A stretch of DNA of 64,000 bases from Streptomyces sp. DH-12 (GTDB lineage Bacteria > Actinomycetota > Actinomycetes > Streptomycetales > Streptomycetaceae): NCBI RefSeq assembly GCF_002899455.1, contig NZ_PPFB01000001.1, positions 1,674,001 to 1,738,000 of the forward strand. The letters are read 5' to 3'. A model generated the notes under the pieces. It had not been told where the DNA came from. It saw only the letters and a list, made by a program, of their open reading frames with translations, and searched no databases. Within the stretch, counting starts at the first letter, position 1. Each line of letters begins with the position of its first letter. Of the stretch, positions 51,463 to 59,422 are shown one piece after another. Both the position numbers and the translations under genes were made by a program.

Positions 51463-51725
51463 TCAGGCGGGTGGTCCGGGCTCCTTCCGGCGCTCCCCCG
51501 CCCGGGGACGGAGGGTGTCCGCCGGCGCCATGCCGGGGACGTGGTCCTCGCAGCCGGGGTCGCGGCGGGTCCCGCCCGCCGGCGGGGGACGTGGACGCCC
51601 ATGGTCTTGTGCCGTCCGACGACGGTCCCCACCGGTTCTCCGCACGAGCCGCACCGCGGCTCGGTGGGCCGCCTCCCGTCGCGCTCGCGGTGGCGGCCCG
51701 TCCGTCCGCTTGACGCCCGCTTCAC
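51463..51725 (-). pseudogene. Small zinc-ribbon protein gene, frameshifted
   Basis: The frame gives PRCGSCGEPVGTVVGRHKTM then GVHVP, the first Cys pair of a small Streptomyces zinc-ribbon protein. The second pair, expected as GPCRxPGCE, is only half present: RDPGCEDHVPGMAPADT occurs in another frame, so the gene shifts near 51575. It overlaps the 3' end of the TerC gene by a few bases. The protein would lack one zinc ligand. Confidence 0.5.
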
Positions 51726-52732
51726 ATGGGTTCGTCAGATCGTCGCCCGGACCCTCCCGGCTCCCCCGGCTCCCCGGGCTTCCCGTCGCCGGCCTTCTCC
51801 ACCGGGGGCCGCGCCATGCTGACCCCGATCGACACGGCCAGGACGACGACGATGACGGCGAGGCTGACCAGGGACGGGATCTCGGGGACGGCGGTGCTGA
51901 CGGTCTTGTGGGCCGCCTGGAGGACGAGCTTGACGCCGATGAAGCCGAGGATCACCGCGAGGCCGACGCTGAGATAGTGGAAGCGGTCGAGCAGCCCGGC
52001 CAGCATGAAGTACAGGGCGCGCAGGCCGAGGATGGCGAAGGCGTTGCTGGAGTAGACGATGAAGATGTCGTCGCTGACGGCGAGGACGGCGGGCACGCTG
52101 TCGACGGCGAAGACGAGGTCGGCGGCCTCGATGGCGACGACGACCGCGAGCAGCGGGGTCGCCACCCGCCGGCCCGCCTCCTTGACGAAGAAGTGCGGGC
52201 CCTCGTACTCGTCCCGTACGGGGATGACCTTGCGCAGCAGCCGGACCGCGAGGCTCTTCCCCGGGTCGAAGCTCTCCTCCTCGCCTTTGAGGATCTTGTA
52301 GGTGCTCCAGAAGAGGATCGCGGCGAAGACGAACAGCACGGCGGTGAAGCGGCTGACCACGGCCACGCCGGCCGCGAGGAACAGGCCGCGGAAGACCAGG
52401 GCGCCGAGGACGCCGAGGAACAGCACGCGGTGCTGGTAGGCGCGGGGCACCTTGAAGTAGCCGAAGATCAGCGCGAAGACGAAGAGGTTGTCGACGGACA
52501 GGCTCTTCTCCAGCAGCCACGCGGTGGTGTACTCCACGCCCGCGTCGGTGCCGACGACGAGGAAGACGACGCCTCCGAAGAGGATGGCCAGGCCGATCCA
52601 CCCGGCGCTCCAGGCGGTCGCCTCGCGGAATCCGATGACATGGGCCGCGCGGTGCGCGACGAGGTCGATCGCGAGGGACACCACCACGGTGACGCCGAAC
52701 GCGATCCAGAGCCAGAACGGCACGTCATGCAC
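51722..52732 (-). CDS. TerC family integral membrane protein
   Basis: 336 residues from a GTG at 52732, with GAGGAGG 7 nt upstream. Nine membrane helices are predicted, with the two repeated acidic motifs of the family: SLSVDNLFVFALIFGYF and FAVDSVPAVLAVSDDIFIVY. TerC/Alx proteins export Mn2+ or help metalate secreted proteins, and are linked to tellurite resistance. No ter operon is next to it, though an SCO0854-type protein (related to tellurium-resistance proteins) is at 62046. A yybP-ykoY (Mn) riboswitch was looked for upstream and not seen; the gap is only about 100 bp. Confidence 0.93.
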   Translation of the reverse strand: MHDVPFWLWIAFGVTVVVSLAIDLVAHRAAHVIGFREATAWSAGWIGLAILFGGVVFLVVGTDAGVEYTTAWLLEKSLSVDNLFVFALIFGYFKVPRAYQHRVLFLGVLGALVFRGLFLAAGVAVVSRFTAVLFVFAAILFWSTYKILKGEEESFDPGKSLAVRLLRKVIPVRDEYEGPHFFVKEAGRRVATPLLAVVVAIEAADLVFAVDSVPAVLAVSDDIFIVYSSNAFAILGLRALYFMLAGLLDRFHYLSVGLAVILGFIGVKLVLQAAHKTVSTAVPEIPSLVSLAVIVVVLAVSIGVSMARPPVEKAGDGKPGEPGEPGGSGRRSDEPM

Positions 52733-52835
52733 GGGCCCGCCTCCTCGGGGCACGGTCGGGCGGCGGTCGCCCTCGTCCCGAGTCTGGGGCATGCGGGCGG
52801 CCGTCGCCTCTTGTCGTCCCCTGTTCGGGACGCGC

Positions 52836-54386
52836 TCACCGGCCGGACAGCGGGTTGGGCAGCGGGCGGTAGCGGGCGGCGGCGCCGTCGGCCGCCGTCC
52901 AGCGAAGGAGGAGGTTGGTCTTGGCGGGCAGGGCGGGGGCGGTCAGCAGGGCGGGGATCTCGGGGAGGTCGTGCCGGGCCAGTTCGCGGCGGACCGCGGG
53001 CCAGGGGTCGAGGCCGGGGTGGTGCTCGGCGAGGGCGGCGGCGATCTCCATGAGGTGGTTGACGACCAGGCAGTACACCAGGCGCTCCCACCCGGCCTCC
53101 CGGGTCACCGTCGGCACGTCGTGCGGGCGGTGCGGGGACGGGAGCAGCTTCACCCCCTCGGCGTCGCGGTAGAGGGCCTGCACCGGCATGCCGTCCCCGT
53201 CGACGGCGATCAGCGTGTTCTGCAGGTGCGCCTCCAGGACCACGCCGTGCCGGTGGAAGGCGGCGAGGGCGGGGGGGACGACCCGGGACAGGTAGGCCTC
53301 CCACCAGGCGTCCGGGCGGGCGGTGGCGGCGAGCGGATCGCCGTCGAAGCCCTCCACCAGGGCGGCGGCCAGGCAGGGGGTGGCGCCCGGCGCCAGATGG
53401 CCGCGGAACCCGTCGCGGACCACGACGGCCAGTTGCTCGACGGCGAAGTCCGCGGTGCGGTGCCCCCGGTCGCTCAGCCAGGCCCCGCCCGCCGGACCGC
53501 CGTCGAAGGCGTCCCGGACGGCCGTGTCGGTGGCGCGCAGGCGTGCCAGGTCGTGGCGCCACAGCCGGCGGATGTCGTTGGTGATGCGCACGTCGAGGCT
53601 GAACTTGAGGAAGAGGTCGTCGCCGGGCGCGTAGACGGTGCGGACGGCGGCCGTCGGCCACACCGGCCAGGGCGTCTCCCCGAGCCGGACCAGGCGGCCG
53701 TCGGCGAACGCGGGGGCGAGGTCGCCGGCGGCGAGGCCGAGCTGCCAGGGGTGGGCCGGCAGCAGCCGGTAGCCGGGCGGGGCGGCGCCCAGGCGGTCCA
53801 GGGCCGCGGTGTCGCCCTCGTCCACCACGGTGTCCTCGCGCACGCCCAGCAGGGTCAGCGGGAAGCGGGCGTACGCCTCGGGCGCGTACGGCAGCCAGGC
53901 GGCCGCGGGGCCGCCGCGGGCCTTCGGGGCGGGGTGATGGGTGTGGCCGGTGACCAGGGACTGCTCCGAGCGCAGGTACGGGTCGTCGGGCGGGTCGGCC
54001 CGGTCGCGGGCGGCGAGCAGCGCGGCGACCGCGTCGCGGCTGTCGAGCATCTCGGCGGGCAGGTCGTGGGAGGAACGGCCGGTGTGCCGGCGCAGTTCCT
54101 CGGCGACGAGTTCGACCAGTTCGGCGTGGGTCAGCCGGTGCCAGGCCCCGGCCGTGTGCACCTCGGGCGCGGTCGGGCGGCGGGCGCCGCGCACGCGCAG
54201 CAGCCGGCGCGTGCGGGGCAGGCGGTAGGTCCGGGGGCCGTCCGGGCGGGCGGGCCCGGGCAGGGGTTCGGCCACTTCGCGCAGGAGGCAGTTCAGCAGC
54301 GGGACGGCCGCGTGGGCGTCGGCGCGCCCTGCCAGGCCGGCGCGGCTCGCCGCGTCGTCGTCTGCGTGCGGGGGCATGAGGTCCAC
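52836..54386 (-). CDS. IucA/IucC-family NIS siderophore synthetase
   Basis: About 516 residues from a GTG at 54386, 9 nt after AGGGAA. NIS synthetase motifs are present: HTHHPAPKAR (ATP-site loop), LLPAHPWQLG, KFSLDVRITNDIRR and VVLEAHLQNTL with ALYRDAEGVKL. It joins a carboxylate (citrate or similar) to an amine or alcohol using ATP, in the cytoplasm. The second synthetase is divergent from it across 100 bp. Neither a transporter, nor amine-forming genes, nor an IdeR/DmdR-type iron box was found with it. Confidence 0.92.
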   Translation of the reverse strand: MDLMPPHADDDAASRAGLAGRADAHAAVPLLNCLLREVAEPLPGPARPDGPRTYRLPRTRRLLRVRGARRPTAPEVHTAGAWHRLTHAELVELVAEELRRHTGRSSHDLPAEMLDSRDAVAALLAARDRADPPDDPYLRSEQSLVTGHTHHPAPKARGGPAAAWLPYAPEAYARFPLTLLGVREDTVVDEGDTAALDRLGAAPPGYRLLPAHPWQLGLAAGDLAPAFADGRLVRLGETPWPVWPTAAVRTVYAPGDDLFLKFSLDVRITNDIRRLWRHDLARLRATDTAVRDAFDGGPAGGAWLSDRGHRTADFAVEQLAVVVRDGFRGHLAPGATPCLAAALVEGFDGDPLAATARPDAWWEAYLSRVVPPALAAFHRHGVVLEAHLQNTLIAVDGDGMPVQALYRDAEGVKLLPSPHRPHDVPTVTREAGWERLVYCLVVNHLMEIAAALAEHHPGLDPWPAVRRELARHDLPEIPALLTAPALPAKTNLLLRWTAADGAAARYRPLPNPLSGR

Positions 54387-54486
54387 GCGTTCTGGTTCCC
54401 TACGGTCTGTCCGGCGGAGACGATCAGTATGTCTGGCACCGTCCCTCCGGACGTCCCGCCTTTCCGCCGATGCGAGGAGCGTGTCC

Positions 54487-55992
54487 GTGCAGCGTCCCCC
54501 CACCGCCGAGGCCGGGATCGCCGAGGAGCTGGCCGTCGTACGGCCCGCTCTGCTGCCGGCGTACACGGGGGCGCTGCCCGGTGCCCGCGCGGCGGTGCTG
54601 ACCCGGCTGTGGCGCGGGCTGACGCACGACCCGCTGCCGTGGGTGACGGGCCGGGCGGAGAGCCGGTCCGGGGTGGTCCTGCGGCTGGCGGACGGGCGGC
54701 GCCTGGAGGGGCCGCCCGCGGACCCCTACGCGACGGACGCCCACGTGACCGCCGTACGGCTGGACGGGAGGGCGTACGACGAACCGGCGCGGCTGATGAC
54801 GGATCTCGCGGTGCCGCACTCGGCCTCGTTCGCCGCCGAACTCGCGCACGGGACGGCGTCGTTGGCCCTGTCACGGGCGGGACAGCAGGACGTCGGGGGT
54901 CCGGCGCCGGTGCGGGACTGGGAGTGGGAGCAGCGGGTGGTCGACGGGCACCCCTTCCACCCCGCCTGCCGTTCCCGGCCCGGCTTCTCGGTGGCCGAAC
55001 AGCTCGCGTACGGGCCCGAGCACCGGCCGGTGGTGGAGCTGGGGCTGCTGCCGGTGCCGGCCGGGGAGTGCCTGGTGTCGGGGGTGTGGCCGGGGTGGCT
55101 GCGGGAGGGGGGCCGGGTGCTGGTGCCGGCGCACCCGTGGCAGGCGGCGCACGTGCTGAAGCGGGCGGGTGAGGGGGCGCTGGCGGCGCATCCGCTGATG
55201 GCGCTGCGCACCCTCGCGCTGCCGGACGGGCCGCACGTCAAGACGGCGCTGAGCGCCCGGCTGACGTCCTCGGTGCGGGACATCTCGCTCGGGTCGGTCG
55301 CCGCCTCGGCGGTGCTGTCGGACTTCGGGCAGGTCGTGGCGGCGCGTACGGGCGGGCTGCTGCACATCACCCGCACGCTGGGCGCGGTGGCGGCCGGTTC
55401 GCCCGATCTGGCGGCGCTGCTGCGCGAGTCGCCGGAGGAGTACGCGGGGCCCGGGGAGCGGGTGGTGCCGGTGGCGGCGCTGGCCACCACGGAGCTGCCC
55501 CGCTCCCCCGCCCGCCTGGCGCGGCTGGCGCGGCTGGCGCTCACGGCCGGGCTGCGGCTGCTGGAGCTGGGGGTGGCGCTGGAGGCGCACGGGCAGAACC
55601 TGCTCGTGGTGCTGTCGCCGGACGGGGAGCCGGTGCGGCTGGTCTACCGGGACCTGGCCGATCTGCGGATCTCTCCGGCGCGGCTGGCCCGGCACGGCGT
55701 CCCGGTGCCGGACGTGCCGGACCGCATGATCACGGACGACGCGAGCGCCCTGCGCCGCAAGCTGTTCGGCTCGCTGGTGGCGGGCGCGCTGGCCGGGACG
55801 GCGGGGTCCGGCGAGGCGCTGCGGGCGGCGCTGGAGGACGTCGTACGGGATCTGCCGCGCACCGGCGACCTGGCGGCGCTGCTCGGTGAACCGCTGCCGG
55901 CGAAGGCGCTGACGCTGATGCGGCTCTCGCCGGGCACGGCGGGCGACCAATGGGCGGAACTGCCCAATCCCCTGCGATCCGGGTCCGGTTGA
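54487..55992 (+). CDS. IucA/IucC-family NIS siderophore synthetase (second)
   Basis: 501 residues from a GTG at 54487, after GAGGAGC. Motifs: HPFHPACRSRPGF, VPAHPWQAAHV, KTALSARLTSSVRDIS, ALEAHGQNLLVVL and RLVYRDLADLRIS. Compared with the divergent gene it has RSRPGF where the other has PAPKAR, so they probably use different carboxylate or amine substrates and act in sequence. The C-terminus ends with LPAKALTLMRLS and LPNPL, the shared family tail. The pair is likely what remains of, or is the core of, a siderophore route. Confidence 0.92.
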   Translation: MQRPPTAEAGIAEELAVVRPALLPAYTGALPGARAAVLTRLWRGLTHDPLPWVTGRAESRSGVVLRLADGRRLEGPPADPYATDAHVTAVRLDGRAYDEPARLMTDLAVPHSASFAAELAHGTASLALSRAGQQDVGGPAPVRDWEWEQRVVDGHPFHPACRSRPGFSVAEQLAYGPEHRPVVELGLLPVPAGECLVSGVWPGWLREGGRVLVPAHPWQAAHVLKRAGEGALAAHPLMALRTLALPDGPHVKTALSARLTSSVRDISLGSVAASAVLSDFGQVVAARTGGLLHITRTLGAVAAGSPDLAALLRESPEEYAGPGERVVPVAALATTELPRSPARLARLARLALTAGLRLLELGVALEAHGQNLLVVLSPDGEPVRLVYRDLADLRISPARLARHGVPVPDVPDRMITDDASALRRKLFGSLVAGALAGTAGSGEALRAALEDVVRDLPRTGDLAALLGEPLPAKALTLMRLSPGTAGDQWAELPNPLRSGSG

Positions 55993-56001
55993 CAGCCCGT
56001 T

Positions 56002-56031
56002 TTGGAGGGCGACGCTCCCGGTCAATAGGAT
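56002..56031 (+). promoter_or_regulatory. Putative leaderless promoter of VWA gene
   Basis: TTGGAG (56002-56007), 18-bp spacer, TAGGAT (56026-56031), and the ATG at 56038 follows 6 bp later, giving a transcript starting at the ATG. A weak AGG within the -10 is the only SD-like sequence. Confidence 0.4.
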
Positions 56032-56037
56032 CCGCCG

Positions 56038-57312
56038 ATGATCAGAAGAACACGGCCGGTCGCAGGCGCGATAGCCCTGCTCGCCGCCCTGACGGCCGGG
56101 ATCGCCTTCCCGCCCGGGGCCGCCGCCGGTGAACCCACGGGCGAGGACGCGCCCAAGGTCGACCTCGTCCTCGACGTGAGCGGCTCGATGCGCGCCAAGG
56201 ACATCGACGGCCAGTCCCGGATGGCGGCGGCGAAGCAGGCGTTCAACGAGGTGCTGGACGCGACGCCGGAGGAGGTGCGGCTCGGCATCCGCACCCTCGG
56301 CGCGGACTACGCCGGCGACGACCGCAAGGAGGGCTGCAAGGACACCGCACAGCTCTACCCGGTCGGCCCGCTGGACCGCACCGAGGCGAAGACGGCGGTG
56401 GCGACCCTCGTCCCGACCGGCTGGACCCCGATCGGCCCGGCGCTGCTGAAGGCGGCCGACGACCTCGACGGCGGCGACGGCTCGAAGCGGATCGTGCTGA
56501 TCAGCGACGGTGAGGACACCTGCGCCCCGCTCGACCCGTGCGAGGTGGCCCGCGAGATCGCCGCCAAGGGCATCGGCCTGACCATCGACACGCTGGGCCT
56601 GGTGCCGGACGCCAAGCTGAGCCGGCAGCTCAGCTGCATCGCCGAGGCGACCGGCGGCACCTACACCTCCATCGAGCACCAGGACGAACTGACCGACCGT
56701 GTCAACGAGTTGGTCGACCGGGCGGCCGAGCCGGTGGTGACCCCGGTCGCCACCGAGGGGGCCGGCTCGTGCGCGAGGGCGCCCGAGCTGACGTCCGGTC
56801 TCTACACCGACCGCGAGGAGTTCGGCCAGCAGCGCTGGTACCGCGTGGAGCTGCTCGCCGGGCAGGAGCTGCGCGCCTCGGTGAGCGTCGCCGCGGACCG
56901 CGCCGTGCGCCCCGACCACGGGATCCTGATGCGCGCGGTCACCGCGCACGGCCGGGAGATCGTGCGCGGCGAGGCCACGGGCCACGGCCGTACGGACGTG
57001 GTGTCCACGGGTCTGCGCTACCCCAAGCCGGAGCGGGACGACGACGACAGCGGCAAGCCGGCGACGGAGACGGTGTGCCTCGGGGTGACCACCTCCTTCT
57101 CGGCGGACGCCGGGGTGAAGACCACGCCCGGTCTGCCGCTGGAGCTGACGGTCGACGTGGTGGACGGCCCGGACGACGCGAACGACGTCGCCTCCTTCGG
57201 CCTCGGCCGGGGCTGGTGGCTGCTCGGCGCGCTGGTCGTGACCGGCTTCCTCACCGGTCTCGTCTGGGGCTGGCTGTCCCGCTGGCGGGTCGCTGTCTGG
57301 AGGACCAGCTGA
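56038..57312 (+). CDS. Secreted/membrane-anchored von Willebrand factor A (VWA) protein
   Basis: 424 residues. A signal peptide (RRTRPVAGAIALLAALTAG...AAAG, about 1-31) precedes a VWA domain (about 40-235) with the MIDAS DVSGSM motif, TGWTPIGPALL and LISDGEDTC; the Cys in DTCAPLDPC could form a disulfide. A second beta-rich domain follows (about 240-375), then a membrane helix WLLGALVVTGFLTGLVWGWL and a short basic tail. It is a type I surface protein that binds a metal-dependent ligand. The next gene overlaps its stop and encodes a similar secreted partner, so they probably form a complex at the membrane. Confidence 0.9.
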   Translation: MIRRTRPVAGAIALLAALTAGIAFPPGAAAGEPTGEDAPKVDLVLDVSGSMRAKDIDGQSRMAAAKQAFNEVLDATPEEVRLGIRTLGADYAGDDRKEGCKDTAQLYPVGPLDRTEAKTAVATLVPTGWTPIGPALLKAADDLDGGDGSKRIVLISDGEDTCAPLDPCEVAREIAAKGIGLTIDTLGLVPDAKLSRQLSCIAEATGGTYTSIEHQDELTDRVNELVDRAAEPVVTPVATEGAGSCARAPELTSGLYTDREEFGQQRWYRVELLAGQELRASVSVAADRAVRPDHGILMRAVTAHGREIVRGEATGHGRTDVVSTGLRYPKPERDDDDSGKPATETVCLGVTTSFSADAGVKTTPGLPLELTVDVVDGPDDANDVASFGLGRGWWLLGALVVTGFLTGLVWGWLSRWRVAVWRTS

Positions 57313-58112
57313 TGCGCGCCGTACGAGTACTGAGTGCCGCCCTGCTGACGCTGGGCCTGGCCGCCGCGCCCGCCGCGGCCGACTCCCCGCCGTCCCCGGA
57401 AGCCTCCGGCGACGGCGGCGGGCCGACCCGCGCGGGGACGTCGTTCCGCACCGCGACGGAGGTCGAGCAGGGGCAGACCGCCACGGCGCGGGCCTCCACG
57501 GGTGACTACCTGTACTGGTCGTTCCCCGCGGACGCCGGGCAGCGGCCCACCGTCCGGGCGACGGTGAAGCTGCCGGAGAGCCACGCCGCCGAGACGTGGC
57601 AGGTCGACGTGTACGACGGGGTGCGCCGCCGCCAGGCCTGCCAGTACGGCGCGCAGACCCGCACCGCCGGGGCGGGCACGACGAGCGTGGAGCTGGCCTG
57701 CGTGCTGCGCACGGTCCGCGCCTGGTCGGAGCCGTGGGCCGACGACCCGCTGCCCGGCACGTACTACGTGCGCCTGACGGCCCTGAAGCTGTCGGCGGAC
57801 GACCTGGGCCAGCCGGTCGACGCCGAACTGCGCGTCGAGTCCAAGGACATGGGCGGCGCGGCGGCGGTCGACGGCTCGCTGTCCGAGCCGCTGGTGCCGG
57901 GCATCGCCTCCCGGCCGGAGGAGGAGTCGGACGACTCGTCGTCCGCCGTCCTGGCCGGTCTGGAACCGGAGGACGGCTGGACGTCCGGCTGGTGGTCCGA
58001 CCGCTGGATCTGGACGGCGGCGGGCGGCGCGCTGGCCGCCCTGGCGGGCGTCCTCGGTTACCGCGTGACGCGGGGTCCGGGGCGGCCGCGGCACGTCCCG
58101 CCGGGGGCGTAG
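57312..58112 (+). CDS. Secreted membrane-anchored partner of the VWA protein
   Basis: 266 residues; the ATG overlaps the VWA gene's TGA by one base, with GGAGG upstream. Signal peptide (about 1-23: RVLSAALLTLGLAAAPAAA), an extracellular beta domain with TATARASTGDYLYWSFPADAG and a Cys pair (QACQYG...LACVL), then an acidic linker EEESDDSSS, a membrane helix near 235-255 and a short basic tail. The topology mirrors its partner. The two likely interact through their extracellular parts. No named domain. Confidence 0.85.
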   Translation: MRAVRVLSAALLTLGLAAAPAAADSPPSPEASGDGGGPTRAGTSFRTATEVEQGQTATARASTGDYLYWSFPADAGQRPTVRATVKLPESHAAETWQVDVYDGVRRRQACQYGAQTRTAGAGTTSVELACVLRTVRAWSEPWADDPLPGTYYVRLTALKLSADDLGQPVDAELRVESKDMGGAAAVDGSLSEPLVPGIASRPEEESDDSSSAVLAGLEPEDGWTSGWWSDRWIWTAAGGALAALAGVLGYRVTRGPGRPRHVPPGA

Positions 58113-58133
58113 CCATTTAGTCGGCGTCTGGTG

Positions 58134-58160
58134 GGAAGGCCCGCTTCGTGCGGGCCTTCC
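58134..58160 (+). terminator. Perfect 11-bp-arm terminator
   Basis: GGAAGGCCCGC (58134-58144) pairs with GCGGGCCTTCC (58150-58160) over TTCGT, 22 bp after the stop of the VWA partner gene. Confidence 0.85.
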
Positions 58161-58714
58161 GTCCGTCCAGCGCCTGCCTTCGGGTACGGGCCGGTGTTGG
58201 TGTTCCCTCCGGGGTGAACGACCGGCTGAAGGTGAAGCGTCGGGACGCGGAGCCGTGGTGGGGGAGGCGCTCCGGCTCGTCCGCGCCCCCTGCCGGGTGG
58301 GTGCCACGCCCTCGGGGACCCGCCGGACCGCGTGAGTCGGGCGCCGTGACCTCTCGTACCGGTCGCGGCGACTGGGCAGCGCCTCGCGGTGGTGGCCGGT
58401 GCGGACGGCGTCGCGGACGGACCGCAGGGCGGTCCGGCGGGAGAGGGCCGCCGCCGGGGCGGTGGTGTCCGGGGTGCGGCTGAGGTGACCACCGGGGCGG
58501 GGCACGCGTGCCCTGCGCGATGGCCTCGCCGCGGCCGGACAGGGTCACCTGCCTGGCGTGCCGGAAGCACGCGCGGCACGAGCGTCTTCGCCTCGCGGAG
58601 CGGGCCGAGCGTCCGGCCGGTGCGCCGGGGGCCGCGGGCAGCCCGGGGCAGGCGAGGCGGGCCGCGGCTCGGCATCGCGAGTTCACGGCGAGGTTCGCGG
58701 AGGCGTGGCGCCCC
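58161..58714. other. Gap with no recognised gene
   Basis: 550 bp between convergent genes. Long frames on both strands are not recognisable. No repeat or hairpin stands out after the terminator. Confidence 0.5.
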
Positions 58715-59341
58715 TCACGCCTCCCTGAGCTGCTTGGCGAGGGGGCTGTCGCCGGTCACCTCGACGCGGCCCGCGCGGATCGCCTCGGCGAGCGGGACCT
58801 CGCCTCGGCTGAGGGCGACGCAGGTCGCCGTGTCGAGGGTGAGGACCGCGGCCGGGTCGCGGGGGGCCGGGCCGTCCCCGTAGACGGGGCCCTCCACCGC
58901 GCCCGCGTGGACGTGGAAGCGGCCTTCGTCCAGGCGTACTTCGACGAGTCCCTCGCCCTCCAGCGCCCGCAGCAGCGGCAGCGCGAACCAGTGGGCGCGC
59001 ACCGCGTCCGTCGGCCGGCGTTCGCCCAGCTCCGCCTGGCCCCAGGCGCCGAGCGCCTGAAGGACGGGCAGCAACTCGCGTCCGCGAGGGGTGAGTTCGT
59101 AGACGTAGGCCGCGCCGGGCGGGGGGAGGCGGCGGCGGGTGGCGAGGCCGTCGCGCTCCATGTCCTTCAGCCGTGAGGCCAGTACGTCCGTGCTGACGCC
59201 CGGCAGGTCCGCGTGCAGGTCGGTGTAGCGGCGCGGGCCGGCCAGCAGTTCCCGGACGATCAGCAGGGTCCAGCGGTCGCCGACGACGTCGAGCGCGCGG
59301 GCGGCGGAGCAGTACTGGTCGTAGCTTCGGCGAGGTGGCAT
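58715..59341 (-). CDS. HxlR-family transcriptional regulator with C-terminal extension
   Basis: 208 residues from the ATG at 59341; an earlier ATG at 59359 is possible. The winged helix (about 1-95) has RSYDQYCSAARALDVVGDRWTLLIVRELL, GPRRYTDLHADLPGVSTDVLASRLKDM and the wing GLATRRRLPPPGAAYVYELT. The C-terminal 100 residues (EGLVEVRLDEGRFHVHAG, APRDPAAVLTLDTATC) look like an SCP2-like lipid-binding module. HxlR regulators respond to aldehydes, quinones or similar. It is divergent from an aminotransferase with two dyads between the starts. Confidence 0.9.
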   Translation of the reverse strand: MPPRRSYDQYCSAARALDVVGDRWTLLIVRELLAGPRRYTDLHADLPGVSTDVLASRLKDMERDGLATRRRLPPPGAAYVYELTPRGRELLPVLQALGAWGQAELGERRPTDAVRAHWFALPLLRALEGEGLVEVRLDEGRFHVHAGAVEGPVYGDGPAPRDPAAVLTLDTATCVALSRGEVPLAEAIRAGRVEVTGDSPLAKQLREA

Positions 59342-59363
59342 GCCCCGCAGTCTAGACATGTCG

Positions 59364-59399
59364 TTGGACTTTCCAAGCGGCCACTTGGTAAAACCAAGT
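59364..59399. promoter_or_regulatory. Two operator-like dyads between HxlR and aminotransferase genes
   Basis: TTGGA-CTT-TCCAA (59364-59376) and ACTTGGT-AAA-ACCAAGT (59383-59399, perfect 7-bp arms) share the TTGG/CCAA core with 3-nt spacers. Their centres are 21 bp apart, two helical turns, in the 81-bp divergent gap. Confidence 0.8.
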
Positions 59400-59422
59400 A
59401 ACACCAGAAACCGGAGGGACGC

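Noticed and set aside
52733..52835. Possible yybP-ykoY manganese riboswitch upstream of TerC
   Set aside because: The gap is short and shows no conserved loop sequences of that riboswitch.
54387..54486. Iron-responsive DmdR/IdeR box between the siderophore synthetases
   Set aside because: I scanned both strands for TTAGGTTAGG-like sequence and found none.
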